NCBI RefSeq assembly: GCF_000312365.2 | Contig: NZ_HG003687.1 | Location: 171,815-235,814, forward strand | Direction: 5' to 3' | DNA: 64,000 nucleotides | DNA from: Anaerococcus provencensis | Lineage (GTDB): Bacteria; Bacillota; Clostridia; Tissierellales; Peptoniphilaceae | In this document: positions 26,514 through 36,156 of the stretch, one piece after another | Layout of the letters: each line of letters opens with the position of its first letter | Numbering within the stretch: position 1 is the first letter of the stretch | Translations under genes and position numbers: made by a program | Notes under the pieces: model-generated | The model's database searches: none | Told to the model about the DNA's origin: nothing | What the model saw: the letters and a program-made list of their open reading frames with translations, nothing else

Positions 26514-27659
26514 ATGGATTTTACGATAGATAATACCCATAAAATGCTAAGAGAAATGTACAGAGACTTTGCAGTACGTGAAGTTGAGCCTCTAGCAGCA
26601 ATTATTGACGAAGAAGAAAGACCACCTTATGAAAATATACCAAAGCTAAAAGACGCAGGATTCTTTGGTATTCCAATTCCAAAAGAATACGGTGGAGAAG
26701 GTGGAGATTACCTAGGATATGTAATGGCTGTAGAGGAATTATCAAAAGCTTGTGCATCAACTGGAGTAATAGTTTCAGCTCATACATCTTTATGTGCATG
26801 GCCAATTGAAAAATATGGTACAGAAGAACAAAAGCAAAAATACCTAACAAAACTTGCAACAGGTGAACATATAGGAGCATTTGCCCTAACAGAACCAATG
26901 GCTGGTACAGACGCATCTATGCAACAAACAACAGCTCATATATCAGACGATGGTAAATATTACATATTAAATGGATCAAAAATATTTATCACAAACGCAA
27001 CTATTGCAGACACATTTATAGTTATAGCTATGACTGACAAATCAAAGGGAACACACGGTATTTCTGCATTTATAGTAGAAAAAGACACCCCTGGATTTAC
27101 AGTTGGACTACCTGAAAAGAAAATGGGTATCCACGGATCTGCAACATGTGAACTTATTTTTGAAGACTGCAAAGTACCTGTTGAAAACTTACTAGGCAAA
27201 GAAGGTAAGGGATTCAAGGTTGCCATGACAACACTTGACGGTGGACGTATTGGTGTAGCTGCTCAAGCACTTGGAATCGCAGAAGGCGCTCTAGAAAAAA
27301 CATTAGACTATGTAAAAGAAAGAGAACAATTTGGCAGACCTCTAGCAAAATTCCAAAACACACAATTCCAATTAGCTAACCTAGCAAATCAAATTGAAGC
27401 AGCAAAATACCTAGTATACAAAGCAGCTTGCGACAAAGACGCTGGAGCACCTTACACAGTAAGTGCAGCTAATGCAAAACTATTTGCAGCTGAAACTGCT
27501 ATGAACGTAACAACCAAATGCGTACAACTATACGGTGGTTATGGTTACACAAGAGATTACCCAGTAGAACGTATGATGCGCGATGCAAAAATCACAGAAA
27601 TTTACGAAGGTACATCAGAAGTTCAAAGAATGGTAATAAGTGGAAGCTTATTTAGATAA
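26514..27659 (+). CDS. bcd: Short-chain acyl-CoA (butyryl-CoA) dehydrogenase
   Basis: 381 aa, the family's usual length. FAD enzyme converting crotonyl-CoA to butyryl-CoA, in anaerobes often coupled to ferredoxin reduction through the Etf proteins encoded next. Motifs: AFALTEPMAGTD and FITNATIADTFIV in the N and middle domains, the C-terminal signature QLYGGYGYTRDYPVERMMRDAKITEIYEGTSEVQ including the catalytic Glu. ATG with AAAGGAG upstream. First gene of the bcd-etfB-etfA-crt-hbd-thl operon. Confidence 0.94.
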   Translation: MDFTIDNTHKMLREMYRDFAVREVEPLAAIIDEEERPPYENIPKLKDAGFFGIPIPKEYGGEGGDYLGYVMAVEELSKACASTGVIVSAHTSLCAWPIEKYGTEEQKQKYLTKLATGEHIGAFALTEPMAGTDASMQQTTAHISDDGKYYILNGSKIFITNATIADTFIVIAMTDKSKGTHGISAFIVEKDTPGFTVGLPEKKMGIHGSATCELIFEDCKVPVENLLGKEGKGFKVAMTTLDGGRIGVAAQALGIAEGALEKTLDYVKEREQFGRPLAKFQNTQFQLANLANQIEAAKYLVYKAACDKDAGAPYTVSAANAKLFAAETAMNVTTKCVQLYGGYGYTRDYPVERMMRDAKITEIYEGTSEVQRMVISGSLFR

Positions 27660-27671
27660 TAGGAGTTAATT

Positions 27672-28457
27672 GTGAATATATTAGTATTAATAAAACAAGT
27701 ACCAGACACAAACGAAGTAAAGATTGACCAAGAAACTGGAAGAATCATGAGAGAAGGTCTTCCTTCAATCATCAACCCAGACGACTTGGCAGGACTTGAA
27801 GAAGCATTAAAAATCAAAGACCAAAACGGAGCTCACATCACAGTTCTAACAATGGGACCTCCACAAGCAGCAGCAGCCCTACAAGAAGCTTACGCTATGG
27901 GAGCTGACGAAGTAATCCTACTAACAGATAGAGCATTCGGTGGAGCAGATACTTGGGCAACATCAACAGCACTATCAGGTGCAATCGGTTCTATAGAATA
28001 CGACCTAATCATAGCAGGAAGACAAGCTATAGACGGTGATACAGCACAAGTTGGCCCACAAACAGCAGAACACTTACACATCCCATCAATTTCTTATGTA
28101 GAAGAAATAGTAGATGTAAACTCTTCTAATATCACAGTAAAAAGACAATTTGAAGATAGATACCAACTTATCAAAGCAAACTATCCTCTATTAATCACAA
28201 CACTTGGTGAAATGAACCAACCAAGATATATGAGAGTATCAAGAATTTACGACTGCAACAGAGAAGACGTTGTAAAAGTTTGGACAGTTGATGATATAGA
28301 AGTTGATAGAGACAACATAGGTTTACAAGGTTCTCCAACTAGAGTAAAAAGATCCTTCACAAAAGGAGCTAAACAAGCTGGAAAAGTATTTGATGTACCT
28401 GCTGATGAAGGTGCTAGCCTAATAGTTGATAAGTTAAGCGAAGAGTTTTTAATTTAA
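27672..28457 (+). CDS. etfB: Electron transfer flavoprotein beta subunit
   Basis: 261 aa. Partner of EtfA; shuttles electrons between NADH/ferredoxin and the acyl-CoA dehydrogenase. Typical start MNILVLIKQVPDTNEVKID, the GADEVILLTDRAFGGADTWATS segment, and AGRQAIDGDTAQVGPQTAEHL of the EtfB signature. A GTG start with AGGAG at 27661-27665. Twelve bases after bcd and nine before etfA: one operon. Confidence 0.94.
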   Translation: MNILVLIKQVPDTNEVKIDQETGRIMREGLPSIINPDDLAGLEEALKIKDQNGAHITVLTMGPPQAAAALQEAYAMGADEVILLTDRAFGGADTWATSTALSGAIGSIEYDLIIAGRQAIDGDTAQVGPQTAEHLHIPSISYVEEIVDVNSSNITVKRQFEDRYQLIKANYPLLITTLGEMNQPRYMRVSRIYDCNREDVVKVWTVDDIEVDRDNIGLQGSPTRVKRSFTKGAKQAGKVFDVPADEGASLIVDKLSEEFLI

Positions 28458-28466
28458 GGAGTTAAG

Positions 28467-29471
28467 ATGTCCGAATATAAAAATGTATTAGTAGTTTGCG
28501 AACAAAGAGATGGCCAATTACAAAATGTTTCTCTTGAACTAATTGGCAAAGCTCGTGACCTAGCAAATGACCTAGAAAGTAAAGTAATTGCAGTAATCAT
28601 AGGTAAAAAAGTTCAAAACCTATCAGAAGAATTGATAAAATACGGTGCTGATGAAGTTTACTACCACGAAGATGACAAACTAGACAAATATATCACAGAA
28701 CCATATGTAAAAGCAACAGTTGCCATCATCAACGAACTAAAACCAGAAGTAGTACTATTTGGTGCAACAACAATAGGCCGTGACTTAGCACCAAGAGTAT
28801 CTGCCAGAGTAGGCTGTGGTCTAACAGCAGACTGTACAAAACTAGAAATAGACGAAGAAACTGGTCTACTAAATATGACCCGTCCAACCTTTGGTGGCAA
28901 CCTAATGGCAACCATCCAATCACCAGAAGCTCGCCCACAAATGTCAACAGTAAGACCTGGTGTAATGCCAAAACAAGACCCAGACGATGCTAGAGAAGGC
29001 GAAGTTCATCACTTTGATGTAGAACTTACAGATGAAGATGTAAACGTTCAAATTATCGAAGAAAAACAAGAAGATAAGAAAAAAATCAAAATCGAAGATG
29101 CAGAAGTACTAATAGCAGTAGGCCGTGGTATAGGATCAGCTGACAATATGAATCTAGCTTACGAACTAGCAGAAGTACTAGAAGGTGAAGTTGCATCATC
29201 AAGAGCTGTAGTAGATGCAGGTTGGTTAGAAAAAGACCGTCAAGTTGGACAAACAGGTAAAACAGTTAGACCAAACCTATACATCGCCCTAGGAATCTCT
29301 GGAGCCATCCAACACTTGGCTGGTATGGAAGAATCTGATCTTATCGTAGCTATCAACAAAAACCCAGATGCAAACATCTTCAACGTTGCAGATGTTGGAA
29401 TCATAGGAGATATCAACGAAGTAGTCCCAGAACTAATAAAGAAAATAAAACTTGCAAAATCAGCAAAATAA
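28467..29471 (+). CDS. etfA: Electron transfer flavoprotein alpha subunit
   Basis: 334 aa. FAD-binding subunit; the C-terminal half has the signature [52 protein letters not shown] and [19 protein letters not shown]. No N-terminal ferredoxin domain is fused. Forms with EtfB the electron donor/acceptor of butyryl-CoA dehydrogenase (bifurcating complex in related anaerobes; whether this one bifurcates is not shown). AAGGAG upstream of ATG. Confidence 0.94.
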   Translation: MSEYKNVLVVCEQRDGQLQNVSLELIGKARDLANDLESKVIAVIIGKKVQNLSEELIKYGADEVYYHEDDKLDKYITEPYVKATVAIINELKPEVVLFGATTIGRDLAPRVSARVGCGLTADCTKLEIDEETGLLNMTRPTFGGNLMATIQSPEARPQMSTVRPGVMPKQDPDDAREGEVHHFDVELTDEDVNVQIIEEKQEDKKKIKIEDAEVLIAVGRGIGSADNMNLAYELAEVLEGEVASSRAVVDAGWLEKDRQVGQTGKTVRPNLYIALGISGAIQHLAGMEESDLIVAINKNPDANIFNVADVGIIGDINEVVPELIKKIKLAKSAK

Positions 29472-29483
29472 TCCCCTAAAGTA

Positions 29484-29550
29484 AATCGCGATTTAAATTG
29501 AGAACAATTATCATATAAAACATTTTCATAACACATATATTGTATATGTG
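29484..29550 (+). promoter_or_regulatory. Intergenic palindromes between etfA and crt
   Basis: The 102-base gap, the longest inside this operon, contains AAATCGCGATTT (29484-29495, perfect 12-bp palindrome) and CACATATA-TTG-TATATGTG (29532-29550, 8-bp arms). Neither has a terminator T run. They look like operators or a processing site, possibly with a secondary promoter for crt-hbd-thl. Confidence 0.35.
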
Positions 29551-29573
29551 AACAAATAATTTGGAGGATAATC

Positions 29574-30353
29574 ATGGACTACAATACAATCAAATATGAA
29601 GTAAACGGATATATAGCAAAAATTACTATGAATAGACCAAAGGCTCTCAACGCTCTAAACTCTAAAGTTTTAGACGAGCTTGACAAATGCCTAGACGAAA
29701 TCAAGGCCAATAATGACCTTAGAGTTCTAATCATCACAGGTGAAGGCAGATCATTTATAGCTGGAGCAGACATCAAAGAAATGTCTGACCTTGGCGGACT
29801 AGAAGCAAAGGCTTTCGGCAACAAGGGTCTATCAGTATTTAGAAAAATCGAAACATTACCAATCCCAGTAATAGCAGCAGTAAACGGCTTTGCCCTAGGC
29901 GGTGGCTGCGAACTAGCTATGAGCTGTGATATCAGAATCGCATCAAACAAAGCTCTATTTGGTCAACCAGAAGTAGGTCTTGGCCTAATCCCTGGCTTTG
30001 GTGGCACACAAAGACTACAAAGACTAGTAGGACAAGGTTGGGCAAAATACCTAATCTATTCTGCAGAAAATATCAAAGCTGACAAAGCTCTTGAAATCGG
30101 TCTAGTTCAAGACGTAGTAGAAGTAGAAGAACTAGAGGAAAGAGTAAATACTCTTGCAGAAGTTATAGCTAGCAAAGCTCCAATAGCAGTAAAACTTGCC
30201 AAAGAAGCTATCAACCAAGGCGCACAAGTAGATATCGACCAAGCAATGAGAATAGAAGAAAATGCCTTTGGCCTAGTATTTACAACAGAAGATAAAAACA
30301 TTGGAACACAAGCATTTATCAACAAAGAAAAAGCAGAATTCCAAAATAAATAG
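29574..30353 (+). CDS. crt: Enoyl-CoA hydratase / crotonase
   Basis: 259 aa. Interconverts 3-hydroxybutyryl-CoA and crotonyl-CoA. Crotonase fold with oxyanion-hole segments [10 protein letters not shown] (about 63-72) and [21 protein letters not shown] (about 104-124), and the active-site region [25 protein letters not shown] (both catalytic Glu positions occupied). ATG with GGAGG upstream. The neighbouring bcd, hbd and thl genes assign it to butyrate formation rather than long-chain beta-oxidation. Confidence 0.93.
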   Translation: MDYNTIKYEVNGYIAKITMNRPKALNALNSKVLDELDKCLDEIKANNDLRVLIITGEGRSFIAGADIKEMSDLGGLEAKAFGNKGLSVFRKIETLPIPVIAAVNGFALGGGCELAMSCDIRIASNKALFGQPEVGLGLIPGFGGTQRLQRLVGQGWAKYLIYSAENIKADKALEIGLVQDVVEVEELEERVNTLAEVIASKAPIAVKLAKEAINQGAQVDIDQAMRIEENAFGLVFTTEDKNIGTQAFINKEKAEFQNK

Positions 30354-30362
30354 GAGGAAATA

Positions 30363-31205
30363 ATGAAAATTGGTGTAATCGGTGCAGGCACAATGGGTGC
30401 TGGAATTGCAGAAGTAGCAAGCAAAAAATACGAAGTTGTAGTAAGAGATATCAAAGATGAATTTGTTGAAAAAGGTAAAGCCAAAATAACAAAATCTTTC
30501 GAAAAATCAGTAGCAAAAGAAAGAATCACAGCTGAACAAAAAGACGAATACCTAGGAAGACTTACATTTACAACAGATGTAAACGACCTAAAAGACTGTG
30601 ACCTAATAGTAGAAGCAGCAAGCGAAAACCCAGAAATCAAAAAGTCAATCTTCAAAGAACTTGACGAAATCTGCAAAGAAGACGCAATCCTAGCTTCAAA
30701 CACATCATCAATCTCTATAACAGAAATTGCAGCAGCAACAAAAAGACCAGACAAAGTTATAGGAATGCACTTCTTTAACCCAGCTACAATCATGAAATTA
30801 GTAGAACTAATCCAAGGAATCACAACAAGTGACGAAACTGTAGCAAAAGTAAAAGAAATCACAGAAGAAATCGGCAAAACACCTGTAGAAGTAAAAGAAG
30901 CTCCAGGATTTGTAGTAAACAGAATCCTAATCCCAATGATCAGCGAAGGTATCTATGCCCTACAAGAAGGTCTAGCTAGCCCAGAAGGAATCGACACAGC
31001 AATGAAACTTGGTGCAAACCACCCAATGGGACCACTAGAACTAGCTGACCTTATCGGACTAGACATAGTACTAAACATCATGGACTACCTAAAAGACACA
31101 TTTGGTAATGACAAATACGCAGCTCCAGTACTATTAAGACAAAAAGTAGCAGCAGGCGAACTAGGTAGAAAAACTGGTAAAGGTTTCTACGATTACAGCA
31201 AATAA
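30363..31205 (+). CDS. hbd: 3-hydroxybutyryl-CoA dehydrogenase
   Basis: 280 aa. Reduces acetoacetyl-CoA to 3-hydroxybutyryl-CoA with NAD(P)H. N-terminal Rossmann motif GVIGAGTMGAGIAEV, ASNTSSISITEIA and the HFFNPATIMKLVEL segment with the catalytic His, then the C-terminal helical domain (APGFVVNRIL ... NHPMGPLELADLIGLD). Nine bases after crt, with GGAGG upstream. Confidence 0.95.
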   Translation: MKIGVIGAGTMGAGIAEVASKKYEVVVRDIKDEFVEKGKAKITKSFEKSVAKERITAEQKDEYLGRLTFTTDVNDLKDCDLIVEAASENPEIKKSIFKELDEICKEDAILASNTSSISITEIAAATKRPDKVIGMHFFNPATIMKLVELIQGITTSDETVAKVKEITEEIGKTPVEVKEAPGFVVNRILIPMISEGIYALQEGLASPEGIDTAMKLGANHPMGPLELADLIGLDIVLNIMDYLKDTFGNDKYAAPVLLRQKVAAGELGRKTGKGFYDYSK

Positions 31206-31236
31206 AACATATAAAAACATACAGAAAGGAATATAA

Positions 31237-32421
31237 ATGACTAGAAAAGTAGTAATAGCAAGTGCAGCAAGAACACCAGTAGGTTCATACGGTGGCGCAT
31301 TCAAAACAGTATCAGCTAGAGAACTAGGTGCAGTAGCAGCTAAAGAAGCAATCAAAAGAGCAGGCATCAAACCAGAAGATATAGACGAATCAATCCTAGG
31401 TTGTGTACTACAAGCAGGTAATGGACAAAATATAGCTCGTCAAATCGCACTAGATGCAGGAATTCCAATAGAAAAACCAGCAATGACACTAAACATCGTT
31501 TGTGGATCTGGCCTAAGAAGTGTATCACTAGCAGCACAAATGATCATCGCTGGAGACTGTGATGTAGTACTAGCAGGTGGTACAGAATCAATGTCAACTG
31601 CTCCATACCTACTAACAGACGAAAGATGGGGAGCAAGAATGGGAGACAAAAAAGTTGTCGATGAAATGATCAAAGACGGCCTTTGGGACGCATTCAATGA
31701 CTACCACATGGGAGTAACAGCAGAAAACATCGCTGAAAAATTCGGCCTTACAAGAGAAGAACAAGACGAACTAGCTGCAACAAGCCAACAAAGAGCAGAA
31801 AAAGCAAGAGCTGAAGGTAGATTCAAAGACGAAATCGTACCAGTAGAAGTAAAGGGCAGAAAAGGCAAAGTAACTGTAGTAGAAGAAGATGAATACATCA
31901 AAGAAGGCGTAACAACAGAATCAATCTCTGGATTAAGACCAGCCTTCATCAAAGACGGTACAGTAACAGCAGCAAACGCATCAGGAATCAACGATGGAGC
32001 AGCAGCCCTAGTAGTAATGAGCGAAGAAAAAGCTAAAGAACTAGGCGTAACACCACTAGCAACAATCGTATCATACGCAACAGAAGGTGTTGATCCAAAA
32101 ATCATGGGTACAGGCCCAATCCCAACAGTAAGAAAAGCTCTAGAAAAAGCTAACCTAACACTAGAAGACATCGACCTAATCGAAGCAAACGAAGCATTCG
32201 CAGCACAAGCCCTATCAGTAATCAAAGAACTAGGTCTAAACACAGACATAGTAAACGTAAACGGTGGAGCAATAGCAATCGGTCACCCAGTAGGAGCATC
32301 AGGAGCAAGAATCCTAACAACACTTCTATATGAAATGCAAAAAAGAGACTCCAAAAAAGGTATCGCAACCCTATGTATAGGTGGCGGTATGGGTACAGCA
32401 GTAGTAGTAGAAAGACCATAA
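31237..32421 (+). CDS. thlA: Acetyl-CoA C-acetyltransferase (thiolase)
   Basis: 394 aa. Condenses two acetyl-CoA to acetoacetyl-CoA, the entry reaction of the pathway. Nucleophilic Cys in [12 protein letters not shown] (about 89), [20 protein letters not shown] with the catalytic His, and the C-terminal CIGGGMGTA with the second catalytic Cys. AGAAAGGA ribosome site. Last gene of the butyrate operon. No butyrate kinase or CoA-transferase gene is in the window. Confidence 0.95.
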   Translation: MTRKVVIASAARTPVGSYGGAFKTVSARELGAVAAKEAIKRAGIKPEDIDESILGCVLQAGNGQNIARQIALDAGIPIEKPAMTLNIVCGSGLRSVSLAAQMIIAGDCDVVLAGGTESMSTAPYLLTDERWGARMGDKKVVDEMIKDGLWDAFNDYHMGVTAENIAEKFGLTREEQDELAATSQQRAEKARAEGRFKDEIVPVEVKGRKGKVTVVEEDEYIKEGVTTESISGLRPAFIKDGTVTAANASGINDGAAALVVMSEEKAKELGVTPLATIVSYATEGVDPKIMGTGPIPTVRKALEKANLTLEDIDLIEANEAFAAQALSVIKELGLNTDIVNVNGGAIAIGHPVGASGARILTTLLYEMQKRDSKKGIATLCIGGGMGTAVVVERP

Positions 32422-32430
32422 TAACAAAAG

Positions 32431-32466
32431 ACCCCAAAACCCGCTCTAAAAAGGTTTTGGGGTTTT
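32431..32466 (+). terminator. Terminator of the butyrate operon
   Basis: 11-bp stem ACCCCAAAACC/GGTTTTGGGGT, 11-base loop, then TTTT. Confidence 0.92.
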
Positions 32467-32601
32467 ATAATGCTTAGCAGAACAATCTTATAATGCCTAT
32501 AGAAAATAGCAAAATATTTAAATAAACAACCCAAAAAACCATAAATATTTTATCAATATTGGCCAATTTCCCTACAATGCCTAATTTCTAGCAAAAAGCT
32601 A

Positions 32602-32630
32602 TTGTATGTTATTTTCAAATCAGATATAAT
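32602..32630 (+). promoter_or_regulatory. Promoter of the IPQTG pilin
   Basis: TTGTAT, 17-base spacer, TATAAT followed by ATAG; the same hexamers and downstream context as the promoter at 9643-9671. Implies a transcript start near 32637 and a leader of roughly 320 nt. Confidence 0.65.
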
Positions 32631-32636
32631 ATAGTC

Positions 32637-32955
32637 AATAAAGTAATTATTACGTACTTATACTGCGTAATCGGTTTCAAGTAGTTGAAATTTTATCAAC
32701 GAATAATGTCAACCTATTACTTTCTTCTAACGATCGATCTGATCGAGCTAGGATACCCTAGAAAAAATACTTGACGATTCTTCAAAGTATTTTCGAAGTT
32801 TTATCAAAAGAATCAAACATATCAGATACACCATATTTTCTCACGGGAAAATGCTAGCCTACATAAACCGTAGCTACTTATGTCACATAGCGTTGGGAAA
32901 AGAAGTGTATCAAATTGCTTTTTCGCAAAATACAAGACAAAGGAGAAAAAACAAA
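32637..32955 (+). promoter_or_regulatory. Long hairpin-rich 5' leader of the IPQTG pilin
   Basis: About 320 nt with no gene. Visible inverted repeats in order: ATTACG/CGTAAT, TTTCAA/TTGAAA, GTTGA/TCAAC, CGATC/GATCG, CTAGG/CCTAG, AATACTT/AAGTATT, GATTCTT/AAGAATC, ATTTTC/GAAAAT and GCTA/TAGC. The ribosome site AAGGAG is at 32939-32944. Not recognised as a known riboswitch. An open frame that enters this region from the pilin (first ATG 32851) is probably incidental. Confidence 0.45.
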
Positions 32956-35076
32956 ATGAAAAAAGCAACAAATAGAATTTTGTCATTCTTAACAGCTTTT
33001 GCAATGGTAATCGGTGTACTAGTAGCTCCATTCACAAGCGCTAATGCAGCTGATGACGAAAAAACCGAATCATTAACTATCCATAAAATTTTGATGGATA
33101 AAGATTCTTTCGGCGCATTTAATGCAGGAACAACAGGTAAAGATGGTACTGAATATGATGGTAACGAAATCAAAGATGTAAAAAAATTCTTTATCGACAA
33201 AGAAAACACAAAAGGTACAGCTACTGAAATAGCAGGAGCATACTTTGTTGTTAAAAATGCAGACGGTACAAAATTTGTCAAAGAAGATGGTACTGAAACC
33301 GACAATGAAGACGAAGCTCTAAAAGGTACAACAACAGCAACTGGTTTAGTATTAAATACTACAAACCTAAAAGGAACTTACAAAATTTACGAAGATCAAT
33401 CTAAATCTTCATATAAGAATGCAGATGATCAAAAAGTTCTAGCTGATGCAAAAGCAGTTCCAATAGAAATTACACTTCCATTAGTTAACAATGATGGAGT
33501 TGTAAAGAATGCTCACGTTTATCCAAAGAATACTGAAGATAAACCAGAAATCGACAAAAACTTCAAATACGAACAAGGAAAATCAAAAGTAGCTGAAGGC
33601 TATGATGCTGCTGCTGAAGGTGCAGGTGCTGAAGTTGGTGCTAAATATGAAAATTATGATAAAAATAAAGCTACAGTAACTTCAGAACTTGGAAAGAAAA
33701 TACCATTCGAAGTTAAAACAAAAATCCCAGCAAAATCTAAATATAAAAAATTAGTTTGGGACGACCAAATGCAAGAAGGTCTTGTATATAATAAAGACTT
33801 AACAATTTCTGGTCTTGAATTAACAAAAGATACAGACTATAAAATCTATGAAACAAATAGAGGATTTAGACTTGTATTTACAACAGATGGTCTAACAAAA
33901 GTAGAAAATGCTGCAGCAAATGGTGATGTTGAACTAACATTGACATATTCTGCTCATCTTGACGGAACAGTTAAACCAGACCAAGTAAAAGAAAACAACG
34001 TAACATTTGATTATAGCAACAAGCCTGGTAGTGAAAATGAACCACCAGAAACAAAGCCTTCTAATAAAGAAATCGAAGTTTCTAAAACATGGGCATCTGA
34101 TGGTCCAGAAATAACAGAAGCAGATAGACATGTTAAAGCAGTATTTACTCTTCAAGAAAAACAAGCAGATGGAAGCTGGAAAGACGTTGATGAGTACGAA
34201 TCAAATTATAAAGAAGACTTTACACATAAATTTACAGGCTTAGACGATGAAAAAACATACAGAGTAGTAGAATCTGTTTCAGGTTATGAACCACAATATC
34301 AAAAAACTACTGAAGATGGTAAAGTTGTTATCGTAGATAAAATTGATAACGATAATCCAAAAACATTAAAACCAACAAATCCAAAGGTTGTTAATGGTGG
34401 AAGAAGATTTGTAAAAACTGACAGTGAAGACACACCAAACAGACTTGCAGGTGCTGAATTCTACGTTAAAGATTCTACAGGTAAAAAATATCTAGTAGCT
34501 AAATCATCAACAGAAGCTGATGCTGCATCTATTGATGTATCTGAAAAGAAAACAGCATTGAAAAATGCAGTAGATGCTTATAATAAACTTTCAGCAGAAG
34601 AACAAAATGGTCAAGCTGGAACAACAGCAAAAGCAGATATAGATAAAGCTCAAGATGAATACAATAAAGCATTTGTAAAAGCGGCACAAGCTTATGAATG
34701 GAGAGAAGCTACAGAAGCTCCAACTGATGCAGTTGTATTAGTATCTGATTCTGAAGGTAGACTTGAAATTACAGGTCTTGAATATGGCGATTATAAACTT
34801 GAAGAGGCTAAAGCTCCAGAAGGATTCGCTAAACTTAATGGAACAGTAGACTTCAAAGTAGAAAAAGGTTCATATGATAGTAAAACAGCTGATGAAGAAT
34901 TAGACTATAAACAAAACAAAGAAGATGGTACTCAAGTATTTGGTAAACAAATCAAGAACAAGAAAGTATCAATCCCACAAACAGGTGGAATCGGATCACT
35001 AATCTTTATCGTAGCAGGTCTTGCAATCATGGGACTAGCAATCGTAATGAAGAGAAGAAACGCTGTTGAAGCTTAA
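32956..35076 (+). CDS. SpaA/FimA-type backbone pilin with D2 fold and IPQTG anchor
   Basis: 706 aa from ATG 32956 (AAGGAG upstream, followed by signal peptide MKKATNRILSFLTAFAMVIGVLVAPFTSANA). The mature N terminus ESLTIHKILMDKDSFGAFN is typical of class C shaft pilins. Then an isopeptide-forming D2-like domain (about 200-360, GKKIPFEVKTKIPAKSKYKKLVWDDQMQEGL...LTYSAHL), Cna-B-like segments (about 370-460 and 480-680, EFYVKDSTGKKYLVA ... YGDYKLEEAKAPEGF) interrupted by a helical insertion (about 520-590), and the anchor IPQTGG, TM and KRRN tail. No sortase is adjacent; the class C sortases at 12.8-15.6 kb are the nearest candidates to polymerise it. Confidence 0.87.
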   Translation: MKKATNRILSFLTAFAMVIGVLVAPFTSANAADDEKTESLTIHKILMDKDSFGAFNAGTTGKDGTEYDGNEIKDVKKFFIDKENTKGTATEIAGAYFVVKNADGTKFVKEDGTETDNEDEALKGTTTATGLVLNTTNLKGTYKIYEDQSKSSYKNADDQKVLADAKAVPIEITLPLVNNDGVVKNAHVYPKNTEDKPEIDKNFKYEQGKSKVAEGYDAAAEGAGAEVGAKYENYDKNKATVTSELGKKIPFEVKTKIPAKSKYKKLVWDDQMQEGLVYNKDLTISGLELTKDTDYKIYETNRGFRLVFTTDGLTKVENAAANGDVELTLTYSAHLDGTVKPDQVKENNVTFDYSNKPGSENEPPETKPSNKEIEVSKTWASDGPEITEADRHVKAVFTLQEKQADGSWKDVDEYESNYKEDFTHKFTGLDDEKTYRVVESVSGYEPQYQKTTEDGKVVIVDKIDNDNPKTLKPTNPKVVNGGRRFVKTDSEDTPNRLAGAEFYVKDSTGKKYLVAKSSTEADAASIDVSEKKTALKNAVDAYNKLSAEEQNGQAGTTAKADIDKAQDEYNKAFVKAAQAYEWREATEAPTDAVVLVSDSEGRLEITGLEYGDYKLEEAKAPEGFAKLNGTVDFKVEKGSYDSKTADEELDYKQNKEDGTQVFGKQIKNKKVSIPQTGGIGSLIFIVAGLAIMGLAIVMKRRNAVEA

Positions 35077-35120
35077 TCGCTGATATAGTAACAAAAAACT
35101 AAATAAGAAAAAGCAATAAG

Positions 35121-35151
35121 AGAGCTCAGGATTCAATTTTGGGCTCTTTTT
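35121..35151 (+). terminator. Terminator of the IPQTG pilin
   Basis: Stem AGAGCTC/GGGCTCT (one G-U pair) followed by TTTTTG. Confidence 0.8.
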
Positions 35152-35597
35152 GTATAAACAAAATAAAGGAATATTTAATAAAACTTTCTAAAGAAACAAG
35201 AAATGATATAAAGGTAGGTTTGTCAATTGTAGTAGTCGCAGCATCAATTATTATATTTTTAGTTATAGCTTATTTAATGAAATTATTGATAAAAGATGAA
35301 AAAATATTCCTAGCTTTATTAATAGTAATTAGTATATTATTTACATTGTTAGTAATGAAGATAATTGAATCAAGCGATATGTTTAATACTAATGATTATG
35401 ATTTTGTTGTTGGATTATTTGACATTGTTGATGATATTATCACTCTTTTAACTTTTGTATTTGCATTTATAGGTTTAGAAACAAAAAGTTTTACTGATTA
35501 CAAGCAAATTATTTTATCCCTGATATGTATTAAGATTTTAACTGTATCAGTTAAAGGTCTTAATTTAAAAAAGAAGATATTAAATAATAAAAAGTAA
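35139..35597 (+). CDS. Small multi-pass membrane protein, start uncertain
   Basis: Up to 152 aa with four hydrophobic segments (VGLSIVVVAASIIIFLVIAYLM; IFLALLIVISILFTLLVM; DFVVGLFDIVDDIITLLTFVFAFIG; IILSLICIKILTVS) and a basic C terminus (KKKILNNKK). The only start for the full frame is a TTG inside the upstream terminator, without a ribosome site. The real start may be a later TTG (VGL) or the gene may be 5'-truncated. Not recognised. Ends 180 bases before the Panacea cassette, with its own AT-rich context. Confidence 0.5.
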   Translation: MGSFCINKIKEYLIKLSKETRNDIKVGLSIVVVAASIIIFLVIAYLMKLLIKDEKIFLALLIVISILFTLLVMKIIESSDMFNTNDYDFVVGLFDIVDDIITLLTFVFAFIGLETKSFTDYKQIILSLICIKILTVSVKGLNLKKKILNNKK

Positions 35598-35690
35598 TTT
35601 CTTTTAGATTTTAGTTTTAGAACCATTAAAAAATTACAATCTAGGACTATATATTTAAGAAAATTACTAATCTAATATCAGGATAATCAA

Positions 35691-35718
35691 TTGAATTTAA
35701 TATATATGCTTGTATAAT
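35691..35718 (+). promoter_or_regulatory. Promoter of the Panacea cassette
   Basis: TTGAAT, 16-base spacer, TATAAT, about 60 bases before the first ATG. Confidence 0.6.
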
Positions 35719-35778
35719 AAAACCAAATATTGATTTGTCTTTACAATTCTAATTAATAATTTTTAAGGAGATGATGTA

Positions 35779-36156
35779 ATGCTTTACTCAAGCAATAGAA
35801 AATTAAATTTAAGTGGTTGGTTATTAAATAATAACAAATCTGCTTTCGATTCTCCTCTTAAGCTACAGAAATTTGTACTTTTTTATGAATTATTTAGCAG
35901 GATTGATGGGGACCATGCAGAATTCGATCACTTACGAGGTTGGAAAAAGGGCCCGGTATTTAGCAATTTGTGGGGTGACTATACTAAGGATAATGCTGAG
36001 TTTTTAGTCAAATGTAAGGAAATAAATGAAGCTGATAATTCTGATATTGATATGGAAAGAGTTCAATTGGTTGATTTTATTGTTTCTATTTTAAATGAAA
36101 GTGAGCTTTCTAATCTGACTCATGAATTAAATTTGTGGAATGCAAAAAAAGGATAG
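35779..36156 (+). CDS. Panacea-domain (SocA/DUF4065-like) protein, candidate antitoxin
   Basis: 125 aa. The core LKLQKFVLFYELFSRIDGDHAEFDHLRGWKKGPVFSNLW matches the Panacea/DUF4065 pattern (KLQK.LYF ... GP.....). Panacea is known as a promiscuous antitoxin domain paired with many unrelated toxins. ATG with AAGGAG upstream and its own promoter. It overlaps the next small gene by 17 bases, and the third gene overlaps in turn, as in a compact toxin-antitoxin operon. Confidence 0.65.
   Translation: MLYSSNRKLNLSGWLLNNNKSAFDSPLKLQKFVLFYELFSRIDGDHAEFDHLRGWKKGPVFSNLWGDYTKDNAEFLVKCKEINEADNSDIDMERVQLVDFIVSILNESELSNLTHELNLWNAKKG

Noticed and set aside
32851..32955. Longer N terminus of the IPQTG pilin
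   Set aside because: No ribosome site and it would bury the signal peptide; ATG 32956 has AAGGAG and starts the signal peptide.
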